Shown piece after piece: positions 36,127-45,804 of a DNA stretch of 64,000 nt; position 1 is the first letter of the stretch; each line of letters begins with the position of its first letter. The position numbers were made by a program, and so were the translations under genes. The stretch comes from G965216745 sp965216745 (lineage in GTDB: Bacteria; Pseudomonadota; Alphaproteobacteria; Rickettsiales; Anaplasmataceae): assembly GCA_965216745.1 (NCBI GenBank), contig OZ244191.1, positions 558,001-622,000 on the forward strand, in the 5' to 3' direction. The notes under the pieces are model-generated. The model saw only the letters and a list, made by a program, of their open reading frames with translations. It made no database searches and was not told the DNA's origin.

Positions 36127-37456
36127 TAGTTTAACTGAAAAGCTCAATGGTGTTATAAAGCGCTTAAAAGGTAAGATCTTTTTGTCCGAAAAAGATTTCA
36201 ATTCTGCTATGAAGAAGGTTCGTTCAGCTTTAATAGAAGCTGATGTTTCTTTGCCTGCTGTCAATCATCTTGTTTCTTCTATTAAAGATCAAGTTGTTGG
36301 AAGAGAATTAATGAACCAAGTGTCTCCTGGTGAGATGGTAATTAAAATCGTTGAAGATGAACTCTCTGATATGCTTGGTAACAAAGAAGATTCTTTGTTA
36401 AAATTATCTTCTAATAAAAGCAAAACTGATGTTATTGTTATGGTAGGTCTTCAAGGATGCGGGAAAACTACAACTACTGCCAAATTAGCTTCTATGCTGA
36501 AAAATCAAGAGAAATCGGTCAGTATGGCCTCTTTGGATGTATATCGACCTGCAGCACAAAAGCAATTGGAAGTTTTAGGTTCCGAAATAGGAGTTGATAC
36601 TTTGCCCATTGTAGAAGGCGAGGATCCAGTTCAAATAACAAACAGAGCACTTGAATCTGATGCCAATTATGATGTGCTTATATTAGATACTGCAGGAAGA
36701 TTAAATATTGATGCTCATCTTATAGAAGAGCTTAAGAGTATATGTAAAGCCTCTTCTCCTTCTGAAATCATATTAGTTGCAGATTCTTTGACTGGTCAAT
36801 ATGCTGTGAATATAGCTGATGAATTTAATAAAGCAGTAAATCTGACTGGTATAATACTTACAAGAATTGATGGAGATGGAAGAGGTGGGGCTGCATTGTC
36901 TATGAGATATGTTACAGGCTGTCCTATAAAATTTCTAGGAAATGGAGAAAAACCTGGGGACTTACAGAACTTCCATCCTGATCGAATGGCAAGAAGAATA
37001 CTTGGCATGGGTGATGTTGTTAGCTTGGTAGAAAAAGCTTCTGAAGTTATGGGTAAAAAAGAAGTGGATCAACTTAATGTTAAAGTTAAAGAAGGGAAAT
37101 TTGATTTCAATGATTTGTCTTCTCAGCTTTCTACTCTAGGTAAGATGGGAGGAATTGCTAATGTAATGAAGTTCATACCTGGAATGTCTAATATGAAATT
37201 TAATGATAAAGCTGAAAAAGAAGTAAATAAAAGCATAGCAATAATAAGATCCATGACATACAAAGAAAGATCAAATCCCGAAATTCTTAACTATAGTAGA
37301 AAAAAAAGAATCACCAAAGGTTCTGCTACTACTATATCTGATTTGAACGCTCTGTTGAATAAATTAAAGCAAGCTAGAAATCTTGCTGCCAGAGCTTCTA
37401 AGTTTGGTTTTAGCAGTATAAATCCCAAAGAAATTACTGATAAATTCCTTAAATAA
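36119..37456 (+). CDS. ffh: Signal recognition particle protein Ffh (SRP54)
   Basis: GTPase subunit of the signal recognition particle that targets membrane proteins to FtsY. N domain about 1-85; G domain with GLQGCGKTTTTAKLA (about 105-119), DTAGRL, TRIDGDGRGGAAL; methionine-rich M domain from about 325 with GMGDVVSLVEKA, FIPGMSNM and MTYKERSNPEIL. The start is GTG 36119 (V-F-D-S-L-T-E), overlapping the preceding gene's end; the frame is open further upstream but encodes that gene's shadow. Length about 445 is normal. Confidence 0.97.
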   Translation: MFDSLTEKLNGVIKRLKGKIFLSEKDFNSAMKKVRSALIEADVSLPAVNHLVSSIKDQVVGRELMNQVSPGEMVIKIVEDELSDMLGNKEDSLLKLSSNKSKTDVIVMVGLQGCGKTTTTAKLASMLKNQEKSVSMASLDVYRPAAQKQLEVLGSEIGVDTLPIVEGEDPVQITNRALESDANYDVLILDTAGRLNIDAHLIEELKSICKASSPSEIILVADSLTGQYAVNIADEFNKAVNLTGIILTRIDGDGRGGAALSMRYVTGCPIKFLGNGEKPGDLQNFHPDRMARRILGMGDVVSLVEKASEVMGKKEVDQLNVKVKEGKFDFNDLSSQLSTLGKMGGIANVMKFIPGMSNMKFNDKAEKEVNKSIAIIRSMTYKERSNPEILNYSRKKRITKGSATTISDLNALLNKLKQARNLAARASKFGFSSINPKEITDKFLK

Positions 37457-37473
37457 AAACTCCTGGCTTTTTG

Positions 37474-38298
37474 ATGTTTATTAAACCTAAGGTACTTATA
37501 TTTGGTTTTGGATATGTTGCAAATTTTCTATCCAAATTTTTAATTCAGCATAATTACGATATTTTCGTTACATCAAGAAATATTTCTATAGCTAAAAGTC
37601 GTTATTTTGATATACCAGATGATGTGAGATTTATTGATTTTTCATCTGTTCATACTGACAATTATCATGCTATTTTCAGTTGTATCCCACCATCATCCTC
37701 TTGTGACCCCGTATTGAAAGAGTACTCCAAAGTAATTCAAAGTGCCAACTGGATTGGATATCTTTCATCTACTGGTGTTTATGGGAATAAAGGAGGTGAT
37801 TGGGTTTCCGAAGATTCAGAGTGTAACCCCACCAATAAATGGTCTATAGATAGATATAAAATAGAGAAGCAATGGAAATCTTTGGGTGCTCATATATTCA
37901 GATTGTCTGGAATTTACGGTCCGGGTCGCAATTATTTGGAGCAAATAAGAAATGGCAAGAAATTTAATATCATAAAAAATGATCATTTTTTTTCTAGGAT
38001 TCATGTTGTTGATATATGCAATGTTTTATTAAGAGCAATGTCCATTTTCAATCCGGGTGCTATCTATAATGTTTCTGATGATGAGCCAGCTCCATCACAT
38101 GTTGTTTGCAAATTTGCATCTGAATTGCTTGGTATCTCACTACAAGAAATGGATTTCGAGCATGCAGAATTGTCTGATAGAATGATTGGTTTTTATAATG
38201 ATAATAAAAAAGTTGACAATTCCAAGATTAAAAACATATTTCAATTATCCCTGAATTATCCTAATTATCGTATTGGGCTTCAAAAGGGATGTTTGTAA
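37474..38298 (+). CDS. NAD(P)-binding epimerase-like SDR (YeeZ type)
   Basis: Atypical extended short-chain dehydrogenase of about 274 residues. The N-terminal Rossmann motif is IFGFGYVANFL, and LSSTGVYGNKGGDWVSED, followed by RYKIEKQW, keeps the YxxxK-like residues (Y-K within DRYKIEKQ). FRLSGIYGPGRN and SRIHVVDIC are typical of the NAD-dependent epimerase subgroup similar to YeeZ. Substrate is unknown. ATG 37474 is preferred to a TTG directly before. It follows ffh by 17 bases. Confidence 0.85.
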   Translation: MFIKPKVLIFGFGYVANFLSKFLIQHNYDIFVTSRNISIAKSRYFDIPDDVRFIDFSSVHTDNYHAIFSCIPPSSSCDPVLKEYSKVIQSANWIGYLSSTGVYGNKGGDWVSEDSECNPTNKWSIDRYKIEKQWKSLGAHIFRLSGIYGPGRNYLEQIRNGKKFNIIKNDHFFSRIHVVDICNVLLRAMSIFNPGAIYNVSDDEPAPSHVVCKFASELLGISLQEMDFEHAELSDRMIGFYNDNKKVDNSKIKNIFQLSLNYPNYRIGLQKGCL

Positions 38299-38306
38299 GA
38301 TTTTAA

Positions 38307-38909
38307 TCATTCTACTTCTATTAATATCTCTTGTTTTCTAAATATATTAGGGATCCACGGAATGTCGTATATAGCATATACTGGTTCCTCATTTAGTGTT
38401 TGTATTTTATTTTTCTGTATATATTGATGTAGCTTGTTCAAGCTTTCGTCAATAGTTTTATTGCTAGATAAGCCATTTATTGTTATGGCTATAAATCTAC
38501 GTTGTTTTATTTTTTGTATTTTTATTCTAGTGTTTTCCGGGGTTGGTATCATGTCAATTGGATGATTTTTTGGCATTGTTAAGCTTATAAAGCAATGATT
38601 TTCTTTGACTTGCTTATATATTGGCATTGTCATTTGTATTAATTGGCTTTTGTTTTCAAAGTTTACATTACTGCCGAATATATAGCTTAGTAGAACAATA
38701 GTTCCTGCGTTTTCGCAACTCCATTGATTGTTGGTAGCATCTATAGATGCGATTATATTTTCAGTATAAGTTCGTATTTCTATATCTTCATCTGTATATG
38801 ATGTGTAATAGGATGGACTTTCCATTGTGTTTAGCATCGAATTCCATGATAAATTCAACACTATTGCTACAGATAACAAATAAGAAAATATTCGTATAAT
38901 ACTCTTCAT
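38307..38909 (-). CDS. SOUL/HBP family heme-binding protein
   Basis: 200-residue protein with an N-terminal membrane or signal segment (about 4-24) and a SOUL domain: MESPSYYTSYTDEDIEIRTYTENI, YIFGSNVNFENKSQLIQMTMPI, MPKNHPIDMIPTPENT and FIAITINGLSS follow the family pattern. Members bind heme or other tetrapyrroles loosely; bacterial function is not established. The hydrophobic N-terminus puts it in the envelope. It is convergent with the SDR gene, 8 bases apart. Confidence 0.85.
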   Translation of the reverse strand: MKSIIRIFSYLLSVAIVLNLSWNSMLNTMESPSYYTSYTDEDIEIRTYTENIIASIDATNNQWSCENAGTIVLLSYIFGSNVNFENKSQLIQMTMPIYKQVKENHCFISLTMPKNHPIDMIPTPENTRIKIQKIKQRRFIAITINGLSSNKTIDESLNKLHQYIQKNKIQTLNEEPVYAIYDIPWIPNIFRKQEILIEVE

Positions 38910-39402
38910 TATCTATATATATCATTTGATGTAGATTATGTGGAGAGTTTTTGCTTTCAAGAAGCCATTATATGCAATTAATAATATATCTTTTGTTTTT
39001 TGTTTCCAGTTATAATCTATCTGAATAGATTTTTTGTACAACTAACATTATTTTTATTCTAATTTAGAATAAATCATTTATATAAATCAGATCTCATATT
39101 TATACAAAATAAGTAATTATTTTCTGTTTTGAATAACATTATTTACTCAAAGAGTAGTTTTTTATTAAATATAACAAGCTATTTTTTAAGATTTTTTTAT
39201 TTTAGGTGTAGAAATAGTATAAATACAAACATTGCACTAATTTTAGTATTATGTTAATTTTACGAATTGATATTTTATTCTGAGTTTTTCTTTAGCTACA
39301 CCAATCTGCATAATATATTTTACTTTTTTTTGATATAAACGGTTGCATACTATATCTAGCATGGTATTCTTTGCCTAAGTAATCTATGCATGGGAGGTTT
39401 GT
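38910..39402. other. Divergent intergenic region SOUL gene/histidine kinase
   Basis: 493 bases, very AT-rich. It contains an 8-base-arm dyad at 39054-39072 and ends with a strong Shine-Dalgarno (GGGAGG, 39392-39397) for the kinase. No gene, RNA or longer repeat seen. Confidence 0.5.
39054..39072. promoter_or_regulatory. Operator-like dyad TTATTCTA-N3-TAGAATAA
   Basis: Perfect 8-base arms with a 3-base spacer in the long divergent region between the SOUL and kinase genes. It has the size of a repressor half-site pair, but the AT-rich context makes chance occurrence possible. Confidence 0.35.
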
Positions 39403-40248
39403 GTGCTTGTTTCATATTTCAGTAATCTGGAATATTTTCTTGTTTTATGTGTTTTCTCTACTTTGCTTCTAATATTATTTCGCAACCCTATATCTAGATT
39501 TATTTCTGTGCTTTATCCTGCTTCTAAATCTCATTCCAATAAAGTTATTTCAATTTTAGAACAAAAAGTGGAAGAATTAGAAAATGCTAAGATAGGATTT
39601 GTTTCTTGCATTAGTCATGAATTGCGAAATCCACTTACGTATATTATTAGCGCAGCTAATAATATTAAATCTAATGCGTCTGAAGATAATTCTGTGTCTA
39701 ACATAAATGAGTCTGCTGTGAAGTTGCTTAGAATAATTGATGATATAATTGTAGTCTCTAAATCTGAGGCTGCTATGTTACACCTTGAAAAGGAAAGGAT
39801 AGATTTACGCTTTTTGGTGGATAAGGTGCTTAGATTATGCTCTGTTGGTATTAATGAGAAATCTTTGTCCGTATGTGTAAGTTCTACTGAATCATATGCT
39901 TTTGTTGATAAAGATAAATTTGAACGGGTTTTATTTCATTTGATAGATAATGCAATTAAATTTAATAAATCGAATGGATCTATTACGATAGATTTGTTTT
40001 CCATAAATGATAAAGCACATATAATTGTTAGTGATACCGGTGTTGGTATGGATGTAAAGAACAGCCAGTTGTTTGAAAAATTTCAACAAGGATGTGTTGG
40101 ATTAGATAGAGGTTTTGGAGGAATTGGTATAGGTTTATCTTTTGTGAAAAGTGTGGTAGATCAACATGATGGAGATATAAAAATTAACAGCACAATAGGA
40201 GTAGCAACCGTTGTGGAAATAACAATTCCTTTGAAGCAAAAAAATTAA
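39403..40248 (+). CDS. Orphan sensor histidine kinase
   Basis: 281-residue transmembrane kinase. One helix at about 10-28, a short linker with a coiled coil, then HisKA with the phospho-accepting histidine in SHELRNPLTY (H72), N-box LIDNAIKFN, G1 DTGVGM and G2 GIGIGLS. No PAS or periplasmic sensor domain, and no response regulator adjoins it. GTG 39403 is the start because GGGAGG lies five bases before it. Convergent with gpmI, whose stop it overlaps by four bases. Signal and partner unknown. Confidence 0.9.
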   Translation: MLVSYFSNLEYFLVLCVFSTLLLILFRNPISRFISVLYPASKSHSNKVISILEQKVEELENAKIGFVSCISHELRNPLTYIISAANNIKSNASEDNSVSNINESAVKLLRIIDDIIVVSKSEAAMLHLEKERIDLRFLVDKVLRLCSVGINEKSLSVCVSSTESYAFVDKDKFERVLFHLIDNAIKFNKSNGSITIDLFSINDKAHIIVSDTGVGMDVKNSQLFEKFQQGCVGLDRGFGGIGIGLSFVKSVVDQHDGDIKINSTIGVATVVEITIPLKQKN

Positions 40249-41687
40249 TTATCTTTTAAAATAAGACTGTCTCCAGTCATTTCTTCAGGCTTTTTGACTT
40301 TTAACAAATCCAATATTGTTGGAGCTATATCACAAAGGTCTCCGGATTGTTTGAGTCTAATTTTGTTTTTACCTACATATACAAATGGTACAGGATTGTT
40401 TGTATGCGATGTGCATATTCCTTTTTCATTATACATTATATCTGCGTTTCCGTGATCTGAGGTTATAATCAAATGATCTTTTTCCATAGAAAAAGATGAT
40501 GACTCTATGATTCTACCTATACATCTATCAACACATTCAATTGCTGAGACTGTTGCTGAAAATGATCCAGTATGACCCACCATGTCAGGATTGGCGTAGT
40601 TCATTAATATGAAGTCAAAGTCTGGAATATGTTTCAAAGCTTGATTTGTTATCTCTACTGCAGACATTTCAGGGCATAGATCATAAGTGCTTACTTTAGG
40701 GGAGGGAACTAAAATGTTCTCTTGATGCTGAAACTTTATGTCAAGACCTCCATTAAAGAAAAATGTAACATGAGGATATTTCTCAGTTTCGGCTAATCTT
40801 AGTTGTTTGAACGAATGTGATGCAAGAACTTCGCTGAGTGTGTTGTTAGGTATTTGTTTTTTGCAAATTGATGGCAAATGATTGAATCTAGAACCATAAT
40901 CACACATTCCTAAAATTTTATTGCTCAAATTTGAATCTAACATATGAAGAAGCTGAGTAATCCTATCAGATCTAAAATTACATATTATAATTCCGTCTTG
41001 AGGTTCTATACCTTCATATGCACCTATAACGCATGGTGGAATAAACTCATCAGATATGTTTTGCCCATAATAGAATTTTATGGCATTAATGGCTGATGAG
41101 AATTTGTTTCCATGAGCAAAAGATAGAGCTTCAAAAGCTAATTTAGTCCTTTCTATTTTGTTATCCCTATCCATTGAATAATATCTTCCGGATACAGTTG
41201 CAATATTGGAAAATTCTTGAATAAATTGTATTGCGGACTTCGGGACAACATCACGTCCATCAATAAACGCATGTAAATGAGTTTTAGAAGGTTGCAAATG
41301 GGACAATATTTTACTAATGTGGTCAACATGAGAATGTACTCCACCATCTGAAAATAACCCAAGTATGTGAAAGTCACCATTCTGACGATTGATGGAATCT
41401 ATGAAATCTGTAAAAATATTGTTGATATGTAGATATTTTATTTGAGAATTAACAAGTGGAAGACCTTGTAAAAGCTTTCTTCCCGATCCTATAGTAGAAT
41501 GACCAACTTCTGAATTTCCAAACTGGTGTTTTGGTAGACCCACCCTTGATCCGCTTGCTTCTAGCTTTGAATTAGGGTAACGATACATAAGTCTGGAGAG
41601 ATTTGGAGTGTTAGCACATGCGATAGCATCAGATGAACTTCCATCTCCTAAACCCCATCCATCTAAGACACATAGAACAAGAGACAT
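40245..41687 (-). CDS. gpmI: 2,3-bisphosphoglycerate-independent phosphoglycerate mutase
   Basis: Manganese-dependent glycolytic mutase of the alkaline phosphatase superfamily. The catalytic serine is in GNSEVGHSTIG (about residue 60), metal ligands in LCVLDGWGLG (N-terminus), NYANPDMVGHTGS and ITSDHGNAD, all present. At 480 residues it is a little shorter than the usual 505-515. The preceding 106-residue gene is 13 bases upstream on the same strand. Confidence 0.96.
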   Translation of the reverse strand: MSLVLCVLDGWGLGDGSSSDAIACANTPNLSRLMYRYPNSKLEASGSRVGLPKHQFGNSEVGHSTIGSGRKLLQGLPLVNSQIKYLHINNIFTDFIDSINRQNGDFHILGLFSDGGVHSHVDHISKILSHLQPSKTHLHAFIDGRDVVPKSAIQFIQEFSNIATVSGRYYSMDRDNKIERTKLAFEALSFAHGNKFSSAINAIKFYYGQNISDEFIPPCVIGAYEGIEPQDGIIICNFRSDRITQLLHMLDSNLSNKILGMCDYGSRFNHLPSICKKQIPNNTLSEVLASHSFKQLRLAETEKYPHVTFFFNGGLDIKFQHQENILVPSPKVSTYDLCPEMSAVEITNQALKHIPDFDFILMNYANPDMVGHTGSFSATVSAIECVDRCIGRIIESSSFSMEKDHLIITSDHGNADIMYNEKGICTSHTNNPVPFVYVGKNKIRLKQSGDLCDIAPTILDLLKVKKPEEMTGDSLILKDN

Positions 41688-41700
41688 CAGCTTTTTATTC

Positions 41701-42021
41701 TTAGTTCTCTTCTTCTGAAATTAATGCTTCTTCTATCCTTTTCACCCTAGCATTGGTTTTCGCAACAAGTTTGAGTATTTTATTTACTGTATCTAGGATT
41801 TCAGACAAACTTTCCTTGCTTGAGTTGTCTTGATCGTTATTTCCCATCATCTCCATAATAGGCTTCATTGCTTCTTGGAGCTTTGCTGGATCATCCATGA
41901 ACATTTTCATTGCTTCTTCTATTTTTTGAGGATCCGCGAATTCATTCAATTGTTCTCCAATTCTTTTTGTGATTTCTTCAGGATTTATTTGTTCATCTTG
42001 ATTTTTATCTTGGTCGTTCAT
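41701..42021 (-). CDS. Small acidic helical protein of unknown function
   Basis: 106 residues, Glu/Met/Lys rich, predicted nearly all helix. Two similar short motifs follow each other (ADPQKIEEAMKMF and DDPAKLQEAMKPI), suggesting an internal repeat of about 15 residues. The C-terminus (about 70-100) could form a coiled coil. I do not recognise a family. It immediately precedes gpmI on the same strand, so it is probably cotranscribed. Confidence 0.6.
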   Translation of the reverse strand: MNDQDKNQDEQINPEEITKRIGEQLNEFADPQKIEEAMKMFMDDPAKLQEAMKPIMEMMGNNDQDNSSKESLSEILDTVNKILKLVAKTNARVKRIEEALISEEEN

Positions 42022-42434
42022 TTTTTAAGTCCTAATTGATAATAATCCGTACATTGTAAATCATACTTGATTTGTTATCAAGGCTTGGGCTTGGTAGAAT
42101 TATTCATTCGCGTTTGCTTTTTTATATTAAATTGTTTTCTTTGTTTGTGTGAGAGTTTTGTTTTTTTGAATTGAAATTTTTTTGAATCAATTGATTTAAT
42201 TTATAGTAACTTTGATTTGAATGATTTGTCTTATATTTTGTATAGTCTGTGATTATTTGATATGGTTTGTATGTTGAGGGTTTTGAAAGTTTGTGTTAGG
42301 ATGTATTGTCTATGGTTAAAATCACGTCTTTAAACCGTTGTGTCAATATTTTTAAATCGGAATTTTTCAGCTTTCGCTCACTGGATTATTCTTTGATTAA
42401 ACTATTATAAAGATTTCTTTTTGGTGTCCTTTCA
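42022..42434. other. Divergent intergenic region before pgpA-like gene
   Basis: 413 bases. A 32-codon frame (ATG 42312 to 42410, beginning MVKITSLNRCVN) is slightly less AT-rich than its surroundings and could be a small peptide or remnant, but nothing supports expression. No RNA gene seen. Confidence 0.4.
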
Positions 42435-43127
42435 ATGAAGATAAAGAATTTTTTTTCCAAGTTTTTTCCTTATAATATACTATCTAGCGCTTTTGGTTTG
42501 GGGTTTCTGCCTGTTTGGGGGAATCACTGGTCTGCTTTTCTTTCTTTCTTTCTTGTTTCTATATCTGTTTACTCATTGGTTGGTTTTGAAGCTCCAGGTG
42601 CACTTATAGCTGTTTTTATACTTTCCACAAGTATCGTATGGATTATACTTGGATATTTGGGTATGAGGCTATATATAGCTTCTCAGGAAGACATATTGAA
42701 GTCTGATGAAAAGGTAGTGATGCATATTTTCATCGGTCAGTGGATTATTTTAGGTTTGTGTGTTCCTGCGATTTATCATTTTTACATAAAAGTTTCTAAC
42801 TTCAATCTTTACATATGCAGCACTTTTATGTTTTGTTCTGATTGGTTCTACAAATCTGTTACTATTATACCAACTTCCATGATACCATTTTTTTGCTATA
42901 GATTTATGGACATAGTTAAACCTTGGCCTTCATCTTATATAGACTTACGTTATAAGACTGCTTTTGGAAAGTTGTTAGAATCATTTTTCAATGTTTTATA
43001 TGCTTCAATAATAATTTATATTATTGCTTTTGTTTTTTTTGATTTATTGTTTGCTGATTTTGTTCTTTTTTATTTTCAACTCTGGAAATCATTGGTTTAT
43101 TATTTTGAGGTCTTTTTCTTCTTATAA
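42435..43127 (+). CDS. PgpA-like protein lacking catalytic acidic residues
   Basis: A 230-residue membrane protein homologous to phosphatidylglycerophosphatase A. Kept landmarks are SSAFGLGFLPVWG near the start, FIGQWIILG (about 98-107) and RFMDIVKPWPSSYID (about 156-170). The family's two acidic pairs are lost: the W-D-E before F-I-G is M-H-I here (residues 96-98), and the I-D-D after the glycine motif is L-E-S (181-183). Three or four helices lie at about 36-80, 100-118 and 187-210, and it is longer than E. coli PgpA. The frame is intact, so it may be a non-catalytic homologue or a changed activity. Confidence 0.75.
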   Translation: MKIKNFFSKFFPYNILSSAFGLGFLPVWGNHWSAFLSFFLVSISVYSLVGFEAPGALIAVFILSTSIVWIILGYLGMRLYIASQEDILKSDEKVVMHIFIGQWIILGLCVPAIYHFYIKVSNFNLYICSTFMFCSDWFYKSVTIIPTSMIPFFCYRFMDIVKPWPSSYIDLRYKTAFGKLLESFFNVLYASIIIYIIAFVFFDLLFADFVLFYFQLWKSLVYYFEVFFFL

Positions 43128-43239
43128 GGTTATCTCTCAATAGCTGTGATAACATTTTTGAATTTCTTTTCATTTTTGCTTTCTATCACATTGTTGTCCT
43201 TTTGTCAATTTATTGTTAATTCATATTGAAAGATAATAT

Positions 43240-43650
43240 CTAATTAGGATTAGTATTATTATAAGGTGTATCTAGAGAAAAAACTGGTATTCTAACAGTT
43301 ATTTTTTCCTTGGTATCTTGATTTATAAAATTATAATGACCCATCATAACACCGGAAGGTAGAGTCATATAAGTTCCACTAGTATAGTTGAAAGATCCGT
43401 GAGGTCTTAACAAAGGCTGCTCACCAACTACTCCTAGACCATTGAATTGAGTTTCTATTCCTTTTGCATTAATAATTCTCCAATATCTGTCGATCAACTT
43501 CACAGGGTAATCATTGAAATTTTTTATGTTAACTGTATATGCCCAGACGTAATAATTGGAACTATTTTCAGATTTTTGTTCACCTAAATGAACAGCTTCC
43601 ACGCTAACTTCAATATTGTTTGTTATAGATACGTAAGCCAAGATTAGCAC
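43240..43650 (-). CDS. apaG: ApaG family protein
   Basis: 136-residue beta-sandwich protein of the ApaG family. Motifs: YVWAYTVNIKNF, LIDRYWRIINAKG, NGLGVVGEQPLLRPHGSF, YTSGTYMTLPSGVMMGHYNF and FSLDTP. The biochemical role is unclear; it was linked to Co2+ resistance and magnesium efflux and has an Fn3-like fold that may bind nucleotides. The start is GTG 43650. Convergent with the pgpA-like gene. Confidence 0.93.
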   Translation of the reverse strand: MLILAYVSITNNIEVSVEAVHLGEQKSENSSNYYVWAYTVNIKNFNDYPVKLIDRYWRIINAKGIETQFNGLGVVGEQPLLRPHGSFNYTSGTYMTLPSGVMMGHYNFINQDTKEKITVRIPVFSLDTPYNNTNPN

Positions 43651-43831
43651 TCAAATTTGATTTAAACATATAATTAGGAGACTGTAATTTAACACAGTTG
43701 AATTATCTATACAATCAAAAACAATAACTTTCTATAACATATACTCAATTGTATGTTTATTTCTATTTGAGTTGCATTGCTTGATAACTAAAAATTTACT
43801 TTGATTAATTATCAATGAACAGAGGTTGGAT

Positions 43832-45763
43832 ATGAAAGTAGATTTTTCAGGTTTTCCGTCAGTAGGAGGATCTGATTCTGGTAAAATGTCTTCTGGTATA
43901 AATTTGAATAACATACTCGAAAAAGCATCAGAAGCCGATCAGAGCAAGATAAGTGCTGGGCAAGATAAAATATCTCTTAGTTCTAAAAAAATAGATAGTC
44001 TATTGTCTCTTATAGATTTATTGAAAATCTTTCATAACAAAATTCAAACTTCTTTGAAATTTGTCGATTCTTTGGAATATTTAGTGTCTGACAATAATAT
44101 TATAGAGGTTGATCTATATCCAATTGAAGTGCAAGAATTTTTAATATCTGATATTAAAGCTGTAAGAACACAGCAACTTTTATCATATGAATTTGATTCA
44201 AATCTACCACTGTATATGGAAGGCAATCTTGCGATATATAAAAACAATCAAGCTCAATTCGATTTTGGCACATTTAAGGAAGTAGAAGGCGATTTTGACA
44301 ACAACAACATAATTATTGGCCTAAAAGAAATAGGACCTTTATATGGTAAGATATCTACAGTTTTGCAATATATCGGTATCAATGAGTATGATTCTGGTTT
44401 CAGTATTTCTTTGATTATCGATGATATAGAATACATAAGTGATATAATTGATTTTAATTCCCAAGATAACAAAGCTGTGTTTAGATCAGATCACTCTTCG
44501 TTTGAATTGATTATTCGAGATGGTTTTATAGATTTAGACTCTATTGTAGAAAATTTATTACAAGATTTGGATTCGATTTCAATATTGCAGTATAATGAAA
44601 TATTGATCAATTCAGAGTTCTGTAGAATTTTAACTAATGCTCCTGTTGAAATTTCGACAAATTCATGTATTTTAAGTAATTTTTCCATAGTGGATGATTT
44701 TCTAAGTTGCAATGTAAATGGTGATCGATATTTTGGAATTATACCTGAAGAAGATTTTGAAACTATATTACTTTATGATGGTGGTTTCAAAATTGAAATT
44801 AGATTTACAGAAAAAGTTCTTGTAAATCAAATTGTCGATGTTATAAACAGATTGAATAATGAATTGGGTATAATTAGTGACATTGTAGAGATAAATCCAC
44901 AAGATGATTTATATTCTATCGCTAGTAAAATAGCTGATATAGAATACTTGAAAACTTATGTTATAAAATCTAATTCAGATAAAAGTATGATAGTGATAGA
45001 GCCACAAGATACATCAAAACAAAGTATATTTCATGTTCAAAATCAGGGATTATCTTTGACCCAAAAAAATAACAATTCAGACCATGTAAATGCTCAAATC
45101 AAGCTTAACGGTATAACTTTAAAATCTAATAATAATATTTTTACAGTCAATGATAATTTCACTATTAAAGTTTTGCGAGATCAACGTTTGAACGAATCAA
45201 ATTGTTTTGTACGAATCTATAATGATATAGATAATTTGCTTTTCCACATACGCGAAGCGATAGATTGTTACAATGCTTTGAAGATGTTTTGGGATCAACA
45301 CCATGAACGTAATTCAGATTATTCTATATCAGAAACATCGTTGCTATATGATAGCATAAGCCTTGATTCCGTATACAAATCAATCAAAAATTTTTTTTAT
45401 AGGAATTCTGAGTTTTTTATATCTATTGGACTAAGATTCAACTCATCATCATATGTTGTTATTGATGAATCTAAATTTCATGATTTGTCAGATCTTGATA
45501 GAAATAAATTAAGTGATGTTCTCAATGATTTATCAAATCTAATAAATGATAGTGTAAGTTATAGCGGTAGCATAAGAAATGAAATAAATTTATTATCTGA
45601 ACGATCAAAAGAAAAAGAATCGGAAATCAAGAAAGTGAATAAAGATTCTGAAAGAAAGAAACAAGCTTTAGTAAAACAATTTTCTAAACTGGAACATTCT
45701 GTATCTAAAGCTAACCAAGCATTATGGTTCATTGATACATTATTGAACCAAGACAAGGGTTGA
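43832..45763 (+). CDS. fliD: Flagellar hook-associated protein 2 (FliD-like filament cap)
   Basis: 643-residue protein best read as a divergent FliD. The N-terminus GINLNNILEKASEADQSKI continues with ISLSSKKIDSLLSLIDLLKIF, like the family's N-terminal helices (Q...L..K.s.ygslks.L..l). The C-terminus is a long helical region, NEINLLSERSKEKESEIKKV then KKQALVKQFSKLEHSVSKAN, matching the FliD end L.....R..A.ea.yr.QF..le..v..ln. The core (about 90-560) is Ile/Asp/Ser-rich and highly diverged. ATG 43832 with AGAGG six bases upstream is chosen. No flagellin or other flagellar gene adjoins. Confidence 0.72.
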   Translation: MKVDFSGFPSVGGSDSGKMSSGINLNNILEKASEADQSKISAGQDKISLSSKKIDSLLSLIDLLKIFHNKIQTSLKFVDSLEYLVSDNNIIEVDLYPIEVQEFLISDIKAVRTQQLLSYEFDSNLPLYMEGNLAIYKNNQAQFDFGTFKEVEGDFDNNNIIIGLKEIGPLYGKISTVLQYIGINEYDSGFSISLIIDDIEYISDIIDFNSQDNKAVFRSDHSSFELIIRDGFIDLDSIVENLLQDLDSISILQYNEILINSEFCRILTNAPVEISTNSCILSNFSIVDDFLSCNVNGDRYFGIIPEEDFETILLYDGGFKIEIRFTEKVLVNQIVDVINRLNNELGIISDIVEINPQDDLYSIASKIADIEYLKTYVIKSNSDKSMIVIEPQDTSKQSIFHVQNQGLSLTQKNNNSDHVNAQIKLNGITLKSNNNIFTVNDNFTIKVLRDQRLNESNCFVRIYNDIDNLLFHIREAIDCYNALKMFWDQHHERNSDYSISETSLLYDSISLDSVYKSIKNFFYRNSEFFISIGLRFNSSSYVVIDESKFHDLSDLDRNKLSDVLNDLSNLINDSVSYSGSIRNEINLLSERSKEKESEIKKVNKDSERKKQALVKQFSKLEHSVSKANQALWFIDTLLNQDKG

Positions 45764-45804
45764 TGGATTTTATAATAGTAAAAAGAAATCTAATAAACAA
45801 TGTT

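Noticed and set aside
42312..42410. 32-codon frame before the pgpA-like gene
   Set aside because: It is short, without homologue that I recognise and lacks a convincing ribosome binding site; mentioned only as part of the intergenic entry.
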